Below, piece by piece: positions 21,467-27,746 of a DNA stretch of 27,746 nucleotides; position 1 is the stretch's first letter, and every line of letters starts with the position of its first letter. The stretch is from NCBI GenBank assembly GCA_036384655.1, contig DASVLX010000131.1:1-27746 (forward strand), read 5' to 3'. A program made the translations under genes and the position numbers. The notes beneath the pieces were generated by a model that was given only the letters and a program-made list of their open reading frames with translations, was not told the DNA's origin and ran no database searches. This DNA comes from DASVLX01 sp036384655. GTDB taxonomy: Bacteria; Actinomycetota; Actinomycetes; Mycobacteriales; Pseudonocardiaceae.

Positions 21467-21683
21467 CGGGATCAACACTACTTGGCCGAGCGGGACTGGG
21501 AAGGCTTTGTGGGACAAAGACACCGAATCGTCCTCGCGGGGCCGGCGCGGTCCTCTGGCAACAGAACCAACTCGGCCGGCGCCGCCTCTCTCGCCGGGCC
21601 GGGTCGCTCCGCCTGCCGCGCCCGCGACTTGTGCGGGCGTTCGACCACGTGCCCAGCATGGCGGAGAGTGCGAGACCGGGTTG

Positions 21684-22466
21684 CTAGTCAGTCGCGGTGT
21701 TTTTGCGGTTGCTCTCGATCAGTGCCTGGATGCCGTCGAGAATGCAGTCGATTCCGCGGAGGAACTCGGTCCGCTCGTCGGGGCGCTCGCCCCTGGTTGA
21801 CCAGGCGAGGCGGTGGAGGCAAGGGTAAGTGGTCTCGTCGACGAGGAGGCGGAGGGTTTCCTCGAAGCTCCCCGGCTGCTGGTTGGGAAAGGCCGCGGCA
21901 GTGCGTCGGGCGTCGTAGGCCATCCGGGCCTCGCTGAGCGTGTAGGAGCTGAGCAGGCCGATGGCCCGTATCTTCTCGGCGTCGGTGAGGCCGGTGTCGT
22001 CCATGGCCTGCATGCCTAGCTCGACGAACGCCAGCGAGTTGGGTGCCATCGGCGGGGAGGCCATCGGCATCTGGGTGATCCATGGGTGGTGGTCGAGCAT
22101 GTCCCGTTGGATGATCGACCAGTCACGCAGGCGTTCTCGCCACCCGTCACCGGCCAGTACGAGAGACTCGGCGCCTTGCGCGCTGGCGTTCCACATGAGT
22201 TGGAGAAGTTCGTCCTTGTTGGCCACGTACCGATAGAGGGACATGGTCGTGAACCCGACACGCTTGGCCACGGCGGCCATGGAGACCGCTTCCAGTCCGC
22301 GGGCGTCCGCGAGGGCGACGGCGGCATCGACGATGGCATCCAAGGTGAGTCCCGGCTTCGGCCCGCGCTGGCCGCGATCGCGCTTGCCCCACAGGATGTC
22401 CAGGCCGGGCGGCAAGACGGTCTGTGGGCTCGCGGCCGGCTCTGTGGCTGATGACCTTTGAGGCAC
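21684..22466 (-). CDS. TetR-family repressor of the DrrAB-like exporter
   Basis: A 260-residue regulator. A short N-terminal arm (LPPGLDILWGKRDRG) precedes the HTH at about residues 40-85 (LDAIVDAAVALADARGLEAV, then VAKRVGFTTMSLYRYVANKD). The C-terminal domain is of the TetR_C type seen in exporter repressors. GTG 22466 is preferred: a perfect TATAGT -10 box (22478-22473) lies six bases upstream, which predicts a leaderless mRNA beginning at the GTG. ATG 22517 would lie upstream of that promoter and inside the neighbouring gene. Divergent from the ABC exporter, it probably represses both. Confidence 0.85.
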   Translation of the reverse strand: MPQRSSATEPAASPQTVLPPGLDILWGKRDRGQRGPKPGLTLDAIVDAAVALADARGLEAVSMAAVAKRVGFTTMSLYRYVANKDELLQLMWNASAQGAESLVLAGDGWRERLRDWSIIQRDMLDHHPWITQMPMASPPMAPNSLAFVELGMQAMDDTGLTDAEKIRAIGLLSSYTLSEARMAYDARRTAAAFPNQQPGSFEETLRLLVDETTYPCLHRLAWSTRGERPDERTEFLRGIDCILDGIQALIESNRKNTATD

Positions 22467-22469
22467 CCT

Positions 22470-22499
22470 TTGACTATAACCGTGTACGGCGCATATAGT
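22470..22499 (+). promoter_or_regulatory. Overlapping divergent promoters, TetR and ABC exporter
   Basis: On the plus strand TTGACT (22470-22475) and TATAGT (22494-22499) are 18 bases apart, and ATG 22507 follows after seven bases. On the minus strand TATAGT (22478-22473) faces the other way and is six bases before GTG 22466. CCGT-GT-ACGG lies in the middle. Both transcripts would start at or next to their start codons. Confidence 0.7.
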
Positions 22500-22502
22500 T
22501 TC

Positions 22503-22517
22503 GTGTATGGAATACAC
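22503..22517. promoter_or_regulatory. Palindrome over the exporter start codon
   Basis: GTGTAT-GGA-ATACAC is a perfect inverted repeat, and the ATG at 22507-22509 lies inside it. A repressor bound here would cover the transcription start. It is a candidate TetR operator. Confidence 0.5.
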
Positions 22518-23436
22518 AGTTCAAGTGACGGGCCTCCGCAAGTCATTCGCGGGCCGCGCGGCCCTCAATCATGTTGATCTGGTCGTTGAGCGCGGAGCCG
22601 TGTTCGCCCTGCTCGGCCCCAACGGGGCGGGCAAGACCACCTTGATCAGGATCCTGGCCACGCTCATCCGCCCGGACGGCGGTACGGCCACGATCGCCGG
22701 TCATGACCTGCTGACCGACCCGGTCGGAGTCAAGCGATCGATCAGCCTGACTGGGCAGTTCACCGCCATCGACGACGTGCTCACCGGCCGGGAGAACCTG
22801 GAGATGATGGCCCAACTGCTCCGGGTTCCCCGCCGTCAGGTCGCGGAAAGAGTGGGCGAGTTGCTGCACCGCTTCGACCTGGCCGACGCCGCCGATCGCA
22901 GAGCAGGCACCTACTCCGGTGGCATGAAACGCCGGCTGGACCTGGCCATCAGCATGATCACGCGGCCGGCCTTGGTGTTCCTCGACGAGCCGACGACCGG
23001 GCTCGATCCTCGCAGCCGCAGTGAGATTTGGCAGTCGGTGCGCGACCTGGCGCACCACGGCACGACCATCTTGCTGACGACGCAGTACCTAGAGGAAGCC
23101 GACCAACTCGCTGACGCCATCGCCGTGCTCGACCACGGCCGGATCGTCGCGCGCGGTAGCGCCGAGGAACTCAAGGCAACGCTGGGGGGCGAGGTCCTGC
23201 ACCTCCAGTTCAACGACGCCCGCACCGTCCGTCAGGCAGCAGCGCTCATGACCGCTGCCCAGGTGGACGAGCGTCTGCACGCCATGGAGGTCGCCACCGA
23301 CGGCTCGGCTGCCGCTGTGCATTCCGTACTCGGCCGCCTTGAGGCGGCCGGAGTTCCGGCCACCAAGGTCTCCGTTCACCGCCCCAGCCTTGACGACGTT
23401 TTCTTCGCCCTCACCGACAAGGAGCCGGTTTCGTGA
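22507..23436 (+). CDS. DrrA-like ABC exporter ATP-binding protein
   Basis: A 309-residue ATPase that would power a drug exporter with the next gene product at the inner face of the membrane. Walker A is GPNGAGKTT (about residues 38-46), the signature is TYSGGMKRRLDLA (about 137-149) and Walker B with D-loop is LVFLDEPTTGLD (about 156-167). The H-loop region is TTILLTTQYLEEADQLAD. The C-terminal extension ending SLDDVFFALTDKEP is typical of the daunorubicin-resistance DrrA group. No ribosome binding site precedes ATG 22507, in keeping with the predicted leaderless transcript. Its stop overlaps the permease start as GTGA. Confidence 0.92.
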   Translation: MEYTVQVTGLRKSFAGRAALNHVDLVVERGAVFALLGPNGAGKTTLIRILATLIRPDGGTATIAGHDLLTDPVGVKRSISLTGQFTAIDDVLTGRENLEMMAQLLRVPRRQVAERVGELLHRFDLADAADRRAGTYSGGMKRRLDLAISMITRPALVFLDEPTTGLDPRSRSEIWQSVRDLAHHGTTILLTTQYLEEADQLADAIAVLDHGRIVARGSAEELKATLGGEVLHLQFNDARTVRQAAALMTAAQVDERLHAMEVATDGSAAAVHSVLGRLEAAGVPATKVSVHRPSLDDVFFALTDKEPVS

Positions 23437-24212
23437 TCCTGGTACACGCCGTTGTCGACAGCCGGGTCATGATCACTCGCTGCCTGCGACGCTCACGCCG
23501 CGACCCAGAGGCGTTCTTCACCGCCCTCACGCTGCCGATCGTCTTGATGCTGCTGTTCGTCTACGTGTTCGGCGGTGATCTACAAACCGGCGGTGCGTAC
23601 GTCAACTACGTTGTCCCCGGTCTGATCGTCCTCTGCGCCGGGTTTGGTGCCGGCACGACCGCCGTCGCAGTGGCTACGGATATGACCAACGGCATCGTCG
23701 ACCGGTTCCGCAGCATGCCCATCAGCGGCTCATCGATCCTTATTGGTCAGATCGCCGCCAGCCTCGTCCGCAATCTCATCGCCACCTCACTCGTGATCGG
23801 CGTCGCCCTCGCCATCGGTTGGCGTCCAACCGCTTCCCCGCTCGACTGGGTAGCCGCTGGCGCCATGATCGTCTTGTTCGTGGTGGCGCTCTCGTGGCTC
23901 GCCGCCGCGATCGGCCTGCTGGCTCGCAGCGTGGAAGCAGCCAACTCGGTGAGCTTCATCCTCATGTTCATCCCCTATGTGAGCACCGCGTTCGTGCCCG
24001 CACACACCATGCCGGCGGTACTACGAGCCTTCGCCGAGCACCAACCCTTTACCCCGATCATCGAGACAATGCGTGGGCTGTGGATGGGACACACCTCAAC
24101 CGGTGCCAGCCTCGGCCACGAGGCCGTGCTCGCCGTCCTCTACTGCCTGGCGATCCTCGCGATCTCCATCGCCGCGGCATCCCATCTCTTCCACCGCCGC
24201 GTCACAACATGA
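23433..24212 (+). CDS. DrrB-like ABC-2 type permease
   Basis: A 259-residue membrane permease of the ABC-2/DrrB family with six hydrophobic segments: about residues 28-48 (FFTALTLPIVLMLLFVYVF), 60-80, 105-127, 139-161 (AAGAMIVLFVVALSWLAAA), 172-190 and 230-250. The signatures RDPEAFFTALTLPIVLML and DRFRSMPISGSSILIG are typical. GTG 23433 overlaps the TGA of the ATPase gene, so the two are translationally coupled and form one exporter. The DrrAB family exports anthracyclines and other hydrophobic drugs. The substrate here is unknown. Confidence 0.9.
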   Translation: MILVHAVVDSRVMITRCLRRSRRDPEAFFTALTLPIVLMLLFVYVFGGDLQTGGAYVNYVVPGLIVLCAGFGAGTTAVAVATDMTNGIVDRFRSMPISGSSILIGQIAASLVRNLIATSLVIGVALAIGWRPTASPLDWVAAGAMIVLFVVALSWLAAAIGLLARSVEAANSVSFILMFIPYVSTAFVPAHTMPAVLRAFAEHQPFTPIIETMRGLWMGHTSTGASLGHEAVLAVLYCLAILAISIAAASHLFHRRVTT

Positions 24213-24294
24213 CCATGCGCACAACGCAATCCGAAACCAACCGTCCATGGCGGGTGCAACGGGGGCTGTACTTCGGGGTCGCAGAGCGGTTCGG

Positions 24295-24843
24295 ATGGTG
24301 AGTTCTCCGCAGACGTTGAGCGAGGCCGACCGACGCCTTGTCGCCGCCTGGGCCGCCGACTGCGCTGAGCGGGTTCTGGGGCTGTTTGAGGCTGAAGCAC
24401 CAGCTGATCACCGCCCTCGCACTGCCATCGCCCGCACTCGGGCGTTCGCCCGAGGAGAGCTGAATACCGCCGAGGAGATTCGGCGTCGGTTCGTTGGTGG
24501 TGTGCCTATCGGCGAGGTGAAGGCGCCAGCGGCTGCTGCCGCCGCCCGATCCGCCGGTCAAGCCGTCGCCGTATGCCATATGGGCGCACACGCTCTGGGT
24601 GCCGCAGCGTATGCCGTGAAGGCTGCCAGCCTGGCGGCTCCAGACCGGCCAGAAGTCGTTGACGACGAGATTCGTTGGCAGCTCAACCACATGACGCCGG
24701 AGGTCCGGGCCGCGCTGAGCGCCCTTCCGCCGGTTGGGAAGAACCGGTCAGGCCCTCTCGGACCGGGACTCCTCGCATCAGGCCAGCTCGGCGCGATTGT
24801 CCGTGACCTCCAGGCCGGTCTTGTCTCCCCCGACCAGGGCTGA
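24295..24843 (+). CDS. Imm5-like putative immunity protein
   Basis: A 182-residue, Ala-rich, all-helical protein resembling the Imm5-like putative immunity family. It opens with SEADRRLVAAWAADCAERVL and LFEAEAPADHRPRTAI, followed by an ARTRAFARGE segment, then AAAAAARSAGQAVAVCH and HALGAAAYAVKAASLAAPD. The family is named for its association with polymorphic toxins, although many members occur alone. ATG 24295 is preferred, with GTG 24298 the alternative, and no strong ribosome binding site is seen. It lies 82 bases after the permease gene, in the same direction, so it could be the third gene of the exporter operon. Its partner is unknown. Confidence 0.65.
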   Translation: MVSSPQTLSEADRRLVAAWAADCAERVLGLFEAEAPADHRPRTAIARTRAFARGELNTAEEIRRRFVGGVPIGEVKAPAAAAAARSAGQAVAVCHMGAHALGAAAYAVKAASLAAPDRPEVVDDEIRWQLNHMTPEVRAALSALPPVGKNRSGPLGPGLLASGQLGAIVRDLQAGLVSPDQG

Positions 24844-24872
24844 CGCGAGGACCTCAGAAGCGGGGTCACTGT

Positions 24873-25037
24873 GGACTCCGACCGAGGCTTGGTCAGCCGG
24901 TGCAGCTGCTGGTCCCCTCCCTGATGTTCATCGCCCTGGTCGTGGCGGCAGTCGCCAGCCTCGGGACGCCGCTGATCATCAGCGTGGCGACCACGTTCCG
25001 CGTCTCCCTCGACAGCAAGGTCGGCACCCGACCCTGA
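24873..25037 (+). pseudogene. Remnant of an MFS transporter N-terminus
   Basis: A frame with GTG 24900 or ATG 24924 and stop at 25037 reads VQLLVPSLMFIALVVAAVAS followed by LGTPLIISVATTFRVSLDS. This is the first transmembrane helix and following loop of an MFS exporter (family pattern ending VSLxSAQW). It then breaks off into KVGTRP and a stop, where a full-length gene would continue for about 400 residues. It is probably a truncated gene left by deletion. It lies just upstream of an intact MFS exporter that belongs to a different subgroup. Confidence 0.6.
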
Positions 25038-25100
25038 GCGCGGGTCGCCTCGGCCCGCAACGTCCACATGACCACCCGTGTAGACCGCGTCGCGGTAGCA

Positions 25101-25150
25101 TGGCAGTCATAGCCAGTTGGCAGTCATAGCAAATTGGCTATCACTGCCAA
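25101..25150. promoter_or_regulatory. Operator array upstream of the MFS exporter
   Basis: TGGCAGTCATAGC occurs at 25101-25113 and again at 25118-25130, 17 bases apart. The second copy, extended to TTGGCAGTCATAGC (25117-25130), forms an inverted repeat with GCTATCACTGCCAA (25137-25150), 13 of 14 positions complementary and a 6-base loop. So there are three half-sites, two direct and one inverted. It is a likely TetR operator for the gene at 25171. Confidence 0.7.
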
Positions 25151-25170
25151 TACCGAGAGATGGGTGGGCG

Positions 25171-26694
25171 ATGAGTCGAGTGGTCTCGTCTCGCCGGGCG
25201 TGGGTGGCCCTGGTGGGAATGGTTCCGGCGGTGCTGGTGGTGGGGTTGGATGTCACGGTCCTGTCGGTGGCGCTACCGACGCTCGCCCGTGATCTGGGCG
25301 CCTCGACAGATCAGTTGCAGTGGCTGTCGATGGCGTATTCGATCACCTATGCGGCGGCGATCGTGCCGTCCGGGCTGCTGGGCGACCGTGCCGGGCGGCG
25401 CGGGGTGCTGCTGGGATCGCTGGCGGTGTTCGTGGCCGGTTCGCTCGCCTGCGCACTGTCGGCGACGGCCGGGGAGCTGATCGCTGCTCGGGCGCTGCTC
25501 GGCGTCGGTGCGGCGGGGGTGGCGACGCTGTCCACTGCGATGGTGAACGTCCTGTTCGGGGAGGCCGAGCGCGGCCGGGCGATGACGCTGATCATGCTCG
25601 TCAACGTGGTTGGCTTCCCGCTTGGCCCGATCCTGGGCGGCTGGCTGCTCGGCCACGTCGCGTGGGGTTGGATCTTCGCGATCAACGTCCCCGTCGCGGT
25701 CCTCGGCATCGTCGCGGTCGCCTGGCTCATGCCGGAGAGCCGCGCGTCTCAGCGGCCGGGGTGGGATCTTCCCGGCCTGGCGAGCCTCAGCGGTGCGGTC
25801 GTGGCGCTGTGCTTCGGGCTCACCCAGGCGGAGTCGGAGGGCTGGACGGATGCCTCGGTGTGGCCGCCGATCACACTGGGGGCCGTTCTACTCGCGGTGT
25901 TTCTTCGGATCGAGCGGGCCACCCGCGATCCGTTCGTGCCCGTCGGTCTGTTCCGCCGGCCGCGTTTCGCCGGTGGTGCCGCGGCGGCGGCGTTGATGTC
26001 GTTCGTCATCGCTGGGCTGTTGTTCGTCGTCCCGCAGTACACGCAGGCCGTGCTCGGCGCCAGCACGGAGGTCAGCGGCCTGTACCTGCTCTCCTTCGCC
26101 GTGGGCATGCTCGTCGCGATGCCGCTCGCCCAGGCGGTGTCCAGCCGCTTCGGGTCGGGGGTGACGATCGGTGTCGGGATGGGGCTGCTCGCGCTCTCCC
26201 TGATGCTGGCCGCGGCGACGACCGTGACGACCGCGGGCTGGTGGCTGGTGATCTGGGCGGCGCTGGCGGGCGCGGCCTTCGGCCTGGGACTGCCGGTGTC
26301 CATGGCCCTCGCCATCGGTGACGTCCCCGTCGACGCCAGCGGGGTCGGATCCGGTGTGCTGCAATCGCTGCGGCAGATCGCCACCGCGGTGGGCACCGCC
26401 CTGCTCGGCAGCCTCCTCGGAGCCGGATACCGGGCCGGCCTACCCACCGACCTACCCGACAAGATCGCCGCAACGGCACGCAGTGGCATCGAGCAGGGGC
26501 TCGCCGTCGCCAACCAACTCGGCTCCGCACGCCTGGTCGAACAGGTCCGCGCCGCGTTCGTCGACGGCATGGTCCACGTCGCGTACGCCGGCGCGGCGCT
26601 CAGCGTCGTCTCCCTGGTCGCATTCGGCATCGCCCTGGCGATCCGGCGGGCCAGGACACGTCAGCAGGCTCCTGAAAAGGCCGATGTGCGATAG
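25171..26694 (+). CDS. DHA2-family MFS drug exporter (EmrB/QacA type)
   Basis: A 507-residue proton-coupled multidrug exporter with about 14 transmembrane helices. The DHA2 opening LVVGLDVTVLSVALPTLARD is near residue 20. Motif A is GLLGDRAGRRGVLL (about 67-80), and the helix-5 antiporter motif C is VVGFPLGPILGGWLLGH (about 145-161). The second half includes LQSLRQIATAVGTALLGSLLG. ATG 25171 is chosen because the operator array ends at 25150. A frame from 25117 would begin inside the operator. The ribosome binding site is weak (GGTGGG). The TetR gene 44 bases downstream is the probable repressor, so the pair forms a self-contained resistance unit. Substrates are unknown. Confidence 0.92.
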   Translation: MSRVVSSRRAWVALVGMVPAVLVVGLDVTVLSVALPTLARDLGASTDQLQWLSMAYSITYAAAIVPSGLLGDRAGRRGVLLGSLAVFVAGSLACALSATAGELIAARALLGVGAAGVATLSTAMVNVLFGEAERGRAMTLIMLVNVVGFPLGPILGGWLLGHVAWGWIFAINVPVAVLGIVAVAWLMPESRASQRPGWDLPGLASLSGAVVALCFGLTQAESEGWTDASVWPPITLGAVLLAVFLRIERATRDPFVPVGLFRRPRFAGGAAAAALMSFVIAGLLFVVPQYTQAVLGASTEVSGLYLLSFAVGMLVAMPLAQAVSSRFGSGVTIGVGMGLLALSLMLAAATTVTTAGWWLVIWAALAGAAFGLGLPVSMALAIGDVPVDASGVGSGVLQSLRQIATAVGTALLGSLLGAGYRAGLPTDLPDKIAATARSGIEQGLAVANQLGSARLVEQVRAAFVDGMVHVAYAGAALSVVSLVAFGIALAIRRARTRQQAPEKADVR

Positions 26695-26725
26695 CGGCCC
26701 GCCCGGCGCTGACTACCGCCGACCG

Positions 26726-26738
26726 TAGAATTCGCGCT
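26726..26738 (+). promoter_or_regulatory. Possible -10 box of a leaderless TetR transcript
   Basis: TAGAAT (26726-26731) lies seven bases before ATG 26739, and no ribosome binding site is present. No good -35 hexamer was found. The TetR gene may therefore have its own weak leaderless promoter in addition to read-through from the exporter gene. Confidence 0.4.
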
Positions 26739-27329
26739 ATGACGGATCATGCGCCGGGAGGACTCCGGGAGGCCAAGAAGCGGGAGCTCCGCGAGCAGAT
26801 CCGTGCCGCCGCGATCGACCTGTTCACGACCCGGGGATACCAGCAGACCACCCTGGAGCAGATCGCCGCCGCCGTCCGCATCGGGCCGCGCACCCTCTAC
26901 CGCTACTTCCCCGCCAAAGACTCGCTCGTGATCACCGACGAGGACGACCAGGCCATGCTCGACCGCTTCACGCGAGAGCTCGCCCAGCACCCGCCGATCG
27001 AGGCACTCCGCCGGGCGTTCCACGCCATGCTGTTCGACGCCGAAACCGAATCCGACCGCCGCAGGCGGACCCTCATCGCCGCCGAACCCGAACTCCAGGC
27101 CGCCCAACTCAGACTCGTCATCGACCTTGCGGAGCGGTACGCCCAGGCCATCGTCGAGCACACCGGTCATCCCGAGGACGCCGAAGCCGCCCTCAGCCTC
27201 ACTGGAGCCGCAGCCGGCATCGCCCTGGTCACCATCCGCTCTGACCGTCACGAGGCCAAAACCACCCAACTGCGGCGATTCGACGCTGCCCTGAAACGGC
27301 TCCAGGACGGCTTCGACCTCCACGCCTGA
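26739..27329 (+). CDS. TetR-family regulator of the MFS exporter
   Basis: A 196-residue repressor. The HTH is near residues 18-62: REQIRAAAIDLFTTRGYQQT, TLEQIAAAVRIGPRTLYRYF, PAKDSLV. The C-terminal ligand domain is helical (RRAFHAMLFDAETESDRRRR, then ALSLTGAAAGIALVTI) and resembles the actinobacterial MftR-like group. ATG 26739 is the natural start because the family begins about 15 residues before the HTH. It follows the exporter gene in the same direction with a 44-base gap. Its probable target is the half-site array at 25101-25150. Confidence 0.9.
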   Translation: MTDHAPGGLREAKKRELREQIRAAAIDLFTTRGYQQTTLEQIAAAVRIGPRTLYRYFPAKDSLVITDEDDQAMLDRFTRELAQHPPIEALRRAFHAMLFDAETESDRRRRTLIAAEPELQAAQLRLVIDLAERYAQAIVEHTGHPEDAEAALSLTGAAAGIALVTIRSDRHEAKTTQLRRFDAALKRLQDGFDLHA

Positions 27330-27410
27330 GGCGGGCAGCGACGGGGCAGGCCGCCCTATGGCGGTTCAAGGGCATCTGGGTGATGTTCGGCGCCAGGACG
27401 ATCGGCGAGC

Positions 27411-27451
27411 CTGTGATCCAGATTGGCCAGGGCTACGCCCTGGCCATCAAC
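27411..27451. repeat. Extragenic palindromic unit, copy 1
   Basis: Begins CTGTGATCCAG and continues with the hairpin TGGCCAGGGC-TAC-GCCCTGGCCA (arms 27424-27433 and 27437-27446). The same order of sequence recurs at 27527. Confidence 0.6.
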
Positions 27452-27472
27452 TCGGCCGGGTGCCTAGCCTCA

Positions 27473-27491
27473 GCCACGGCGAAGCCGTGGC
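27473..27491. repeat. 8-bp hairpin
   Basis: GCCACGGC-GAA-GCCGTGGC is a perfect inverted repeat with loop GAA, midway between the two larger palindromic units. Confidence 0.5.
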
Positions 27492-27526
27492 GGGTGCAAC
27501 GCGACCACGTGCCCAGGCTCGCCGCC

Positions 27527-27571
27527 CTGTGATCCAGTTTGGCCAGGGCTGCGCCCTGGCCAAACTGTCAA
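27527..27571. repeat. Extragenic palindromic unit, copy 2
   Basis: Begins CTGTGATCCAG, like copy 1. The hairpin arms CAGTTTGGCCAGGGC (27535-27549) and GCCCTGGCCAAACTG (27553-27567) pair perfectly over 15 bp with loop TGC. Confidence 0.65.
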
Positions 27572-27630
27572 CGAACTCAATCGGCTCGGGAGCGCGAGCG
27601 AGCTCGCGTTCCTCTCGCCTCAATCGTTCG

Positions 27631-27702
27631 TGGGCGCGGCAGGTTTCGAACCTGCGACCCCCTGCTTGTAAGGCAGGTGCTCTTCCGCTGAGCTACGCGC
27701 CC
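27631..27702 (-). tRNA. tRNA-Val (anticodon UAC)
   Basis: The minus strand folds into a complete 72-base cloverleaf. The acceptor is GGGCGCG/CGCGCCC, the D arm GCTC-AGCGGAA-GAGC and the anticodon arm CCTGC-CTTACAA-GCAGG. The variable loop is GGGTC and the T arm GCAGG-TTCGAAA-CCTGC. The discriminator is A. Positions 34-36 are TAC, reading GUA valine codons. The 3' CCA is not encoded. Confidence 0.95.
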
Positions 27703-27705
27703 GAA

Positions 27706-27728
27706 GCCCGCCCCGCGAAGGGGCGGGC
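27706..27728. terminator. GC-rich hairpin on the 5' side of tRNA-Val
   Basis: GCCCGCCCC (27706-27714) and GGGGCGGGC (27720-27728) pair perfectly with loop GCGAA. The hairpin is just upstream of the tRNA on its own strand and may terminate a minus-strand gene that lies beyond the window. Confidence 0.5.
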
Positions 27729-27746
27729 CCGGTCATTCTCGCCATC

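Larger units (their letters stand above)
27330..27630. other. Gene-free region with a cluster of hairpins
   Basis: About 300 bases between the TetR gene and tRNA-Val with no convincing reading frame. It carries two copies of a palindromic unit (27411-27451 and 27527-27571), a separate 8-bp hairpin (27473-27491) and a 6-bp hairpin CGCGAG-CGAG-CTCGCG (27593-27608). One or more may terminate transcription from the exporter unit. The repetition suggests an extragenic palindromic repeat family. Confidence 0.55.

Noticed and set aside
21524..21683. Plus-strand frame ending near 21687 between the membrane protein and TetR genes
   Set aside because: No start with a ribosome binding site, a Pro/Arg-rich shadow composition and no recognisable domain.
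27488..27516. Dispersed 14-15-base matches to 24248-24261 and 21642-21656
   Set aside because: TGGCGGGTGCAACG and CGACCACGTGCCCAG recur once each, but matches of this length are expected by chance in a GC-biased 28-kb window, and the flanks do not align.
27631..27702. Integration site of a mobile element at tRNA-Val
   Set aside because: No integrase gene is present, and I saw no second copy of the tRNA 3' end in the window.

Overview
The window is high-GC DNA with actinobacterial hallmarks: GTG and TTG starts, DUF6879 and XRE-DUF5753 regulators, an HelD-type RNA polymerase-associated ATPase, an ESX-like N-terminus on an RHS protein, many TetR and Lrp regulators, and probable leaderless genes. 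It is most likely a chromosomal segment of a filamentous actinomycete (Streptosporangiales, Pseudonocardiales or Micromonosporales type). The genus cannot be fixed from the sequence alone. No integrase, transposase, CRISPR array or rRNA was seen. One tRNA-Val lies at the right end.

Layout. Bases 1-1286 hold the 3' part of an apolipoprotein N-acyltransferase-like gene whose nitrilase Cys is Ser. Bases 1400-2600 carry two tandem copies of a Phd/YefM-like antitoxin without a toxin. Bases 2790-4455 form a small operon: a small conserved protein, DUF6879, then an XRE-DUF5753 regulator, preceded by a palindromic promoter. Two strong inverted repeats (4476-4644) separate it from a convergent operon of an HelD/HelR-like ATPase followed by a second DUF6879 protein (7462 down to 4714).

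The most interesting region is 7462-7850. A 19-bp site (7823-7841) nearly identical to the rifamycin-associated element (RAE) precedes a tiny minus-strand ORF. That ORF joins the first codons of a Gtf/Rgt-type glycosyltransferase to its C-terminal tail, so it looks like an internally deleted rifamycin glycosyltransferase. The intact HelR-like gene follows directly. I read this as a rifamycin-response locus that lost drug inactivation but kept target protection. A small-molecule O-methyltransferase diverges from the same RAE.

Bases 8831-10648 hold a TetR regulator divergent from a quinone oxidoreductase-like MDR protein, with GTAC-rich palindromes between them. A perfect hairpin then separates this pair from a 1504-residue RHS polymorphic toxin (10713-15227) with no immunity gene beside it. 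Bases 15367-17246 hold a membrane-anchored alpha/beta hydrolase divergent from an AbrB-like regulator plus a 4-TM protein, with three tandem 9-bp repeats between. Bases 17360-18908 hold DUF2000 divergent from an Lrp regulator and a truncated hemoglobin. Bases 18895-20916 hold a double-Lrp regulator divergent from an alpha/beta hydrolase that appears to lack the catalytic Asp and His. A 6-TM protein follows on the minus strand.

Bases 21684-24843 hold a TetR regulator divergent from a DrrA/DrrB-like ABC exporter (both probably leaderless), then an Imm5-like putative immunity protein. Bases 24873-25037 are a remnant of an MFS N-terminus. Bases 25171-27329 hold an intact DHA2 MFS exporter with a multi-half-site operator and a TetR regulator. 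Bases 27411-27608 are a cluster of extragenic hairpins beside tRNA-Val(UAC). The theme is accessory defence and drug response: RNA polymerase protection, two exporters and their repressors, a polymorphic toxin and orphan antitoxins.
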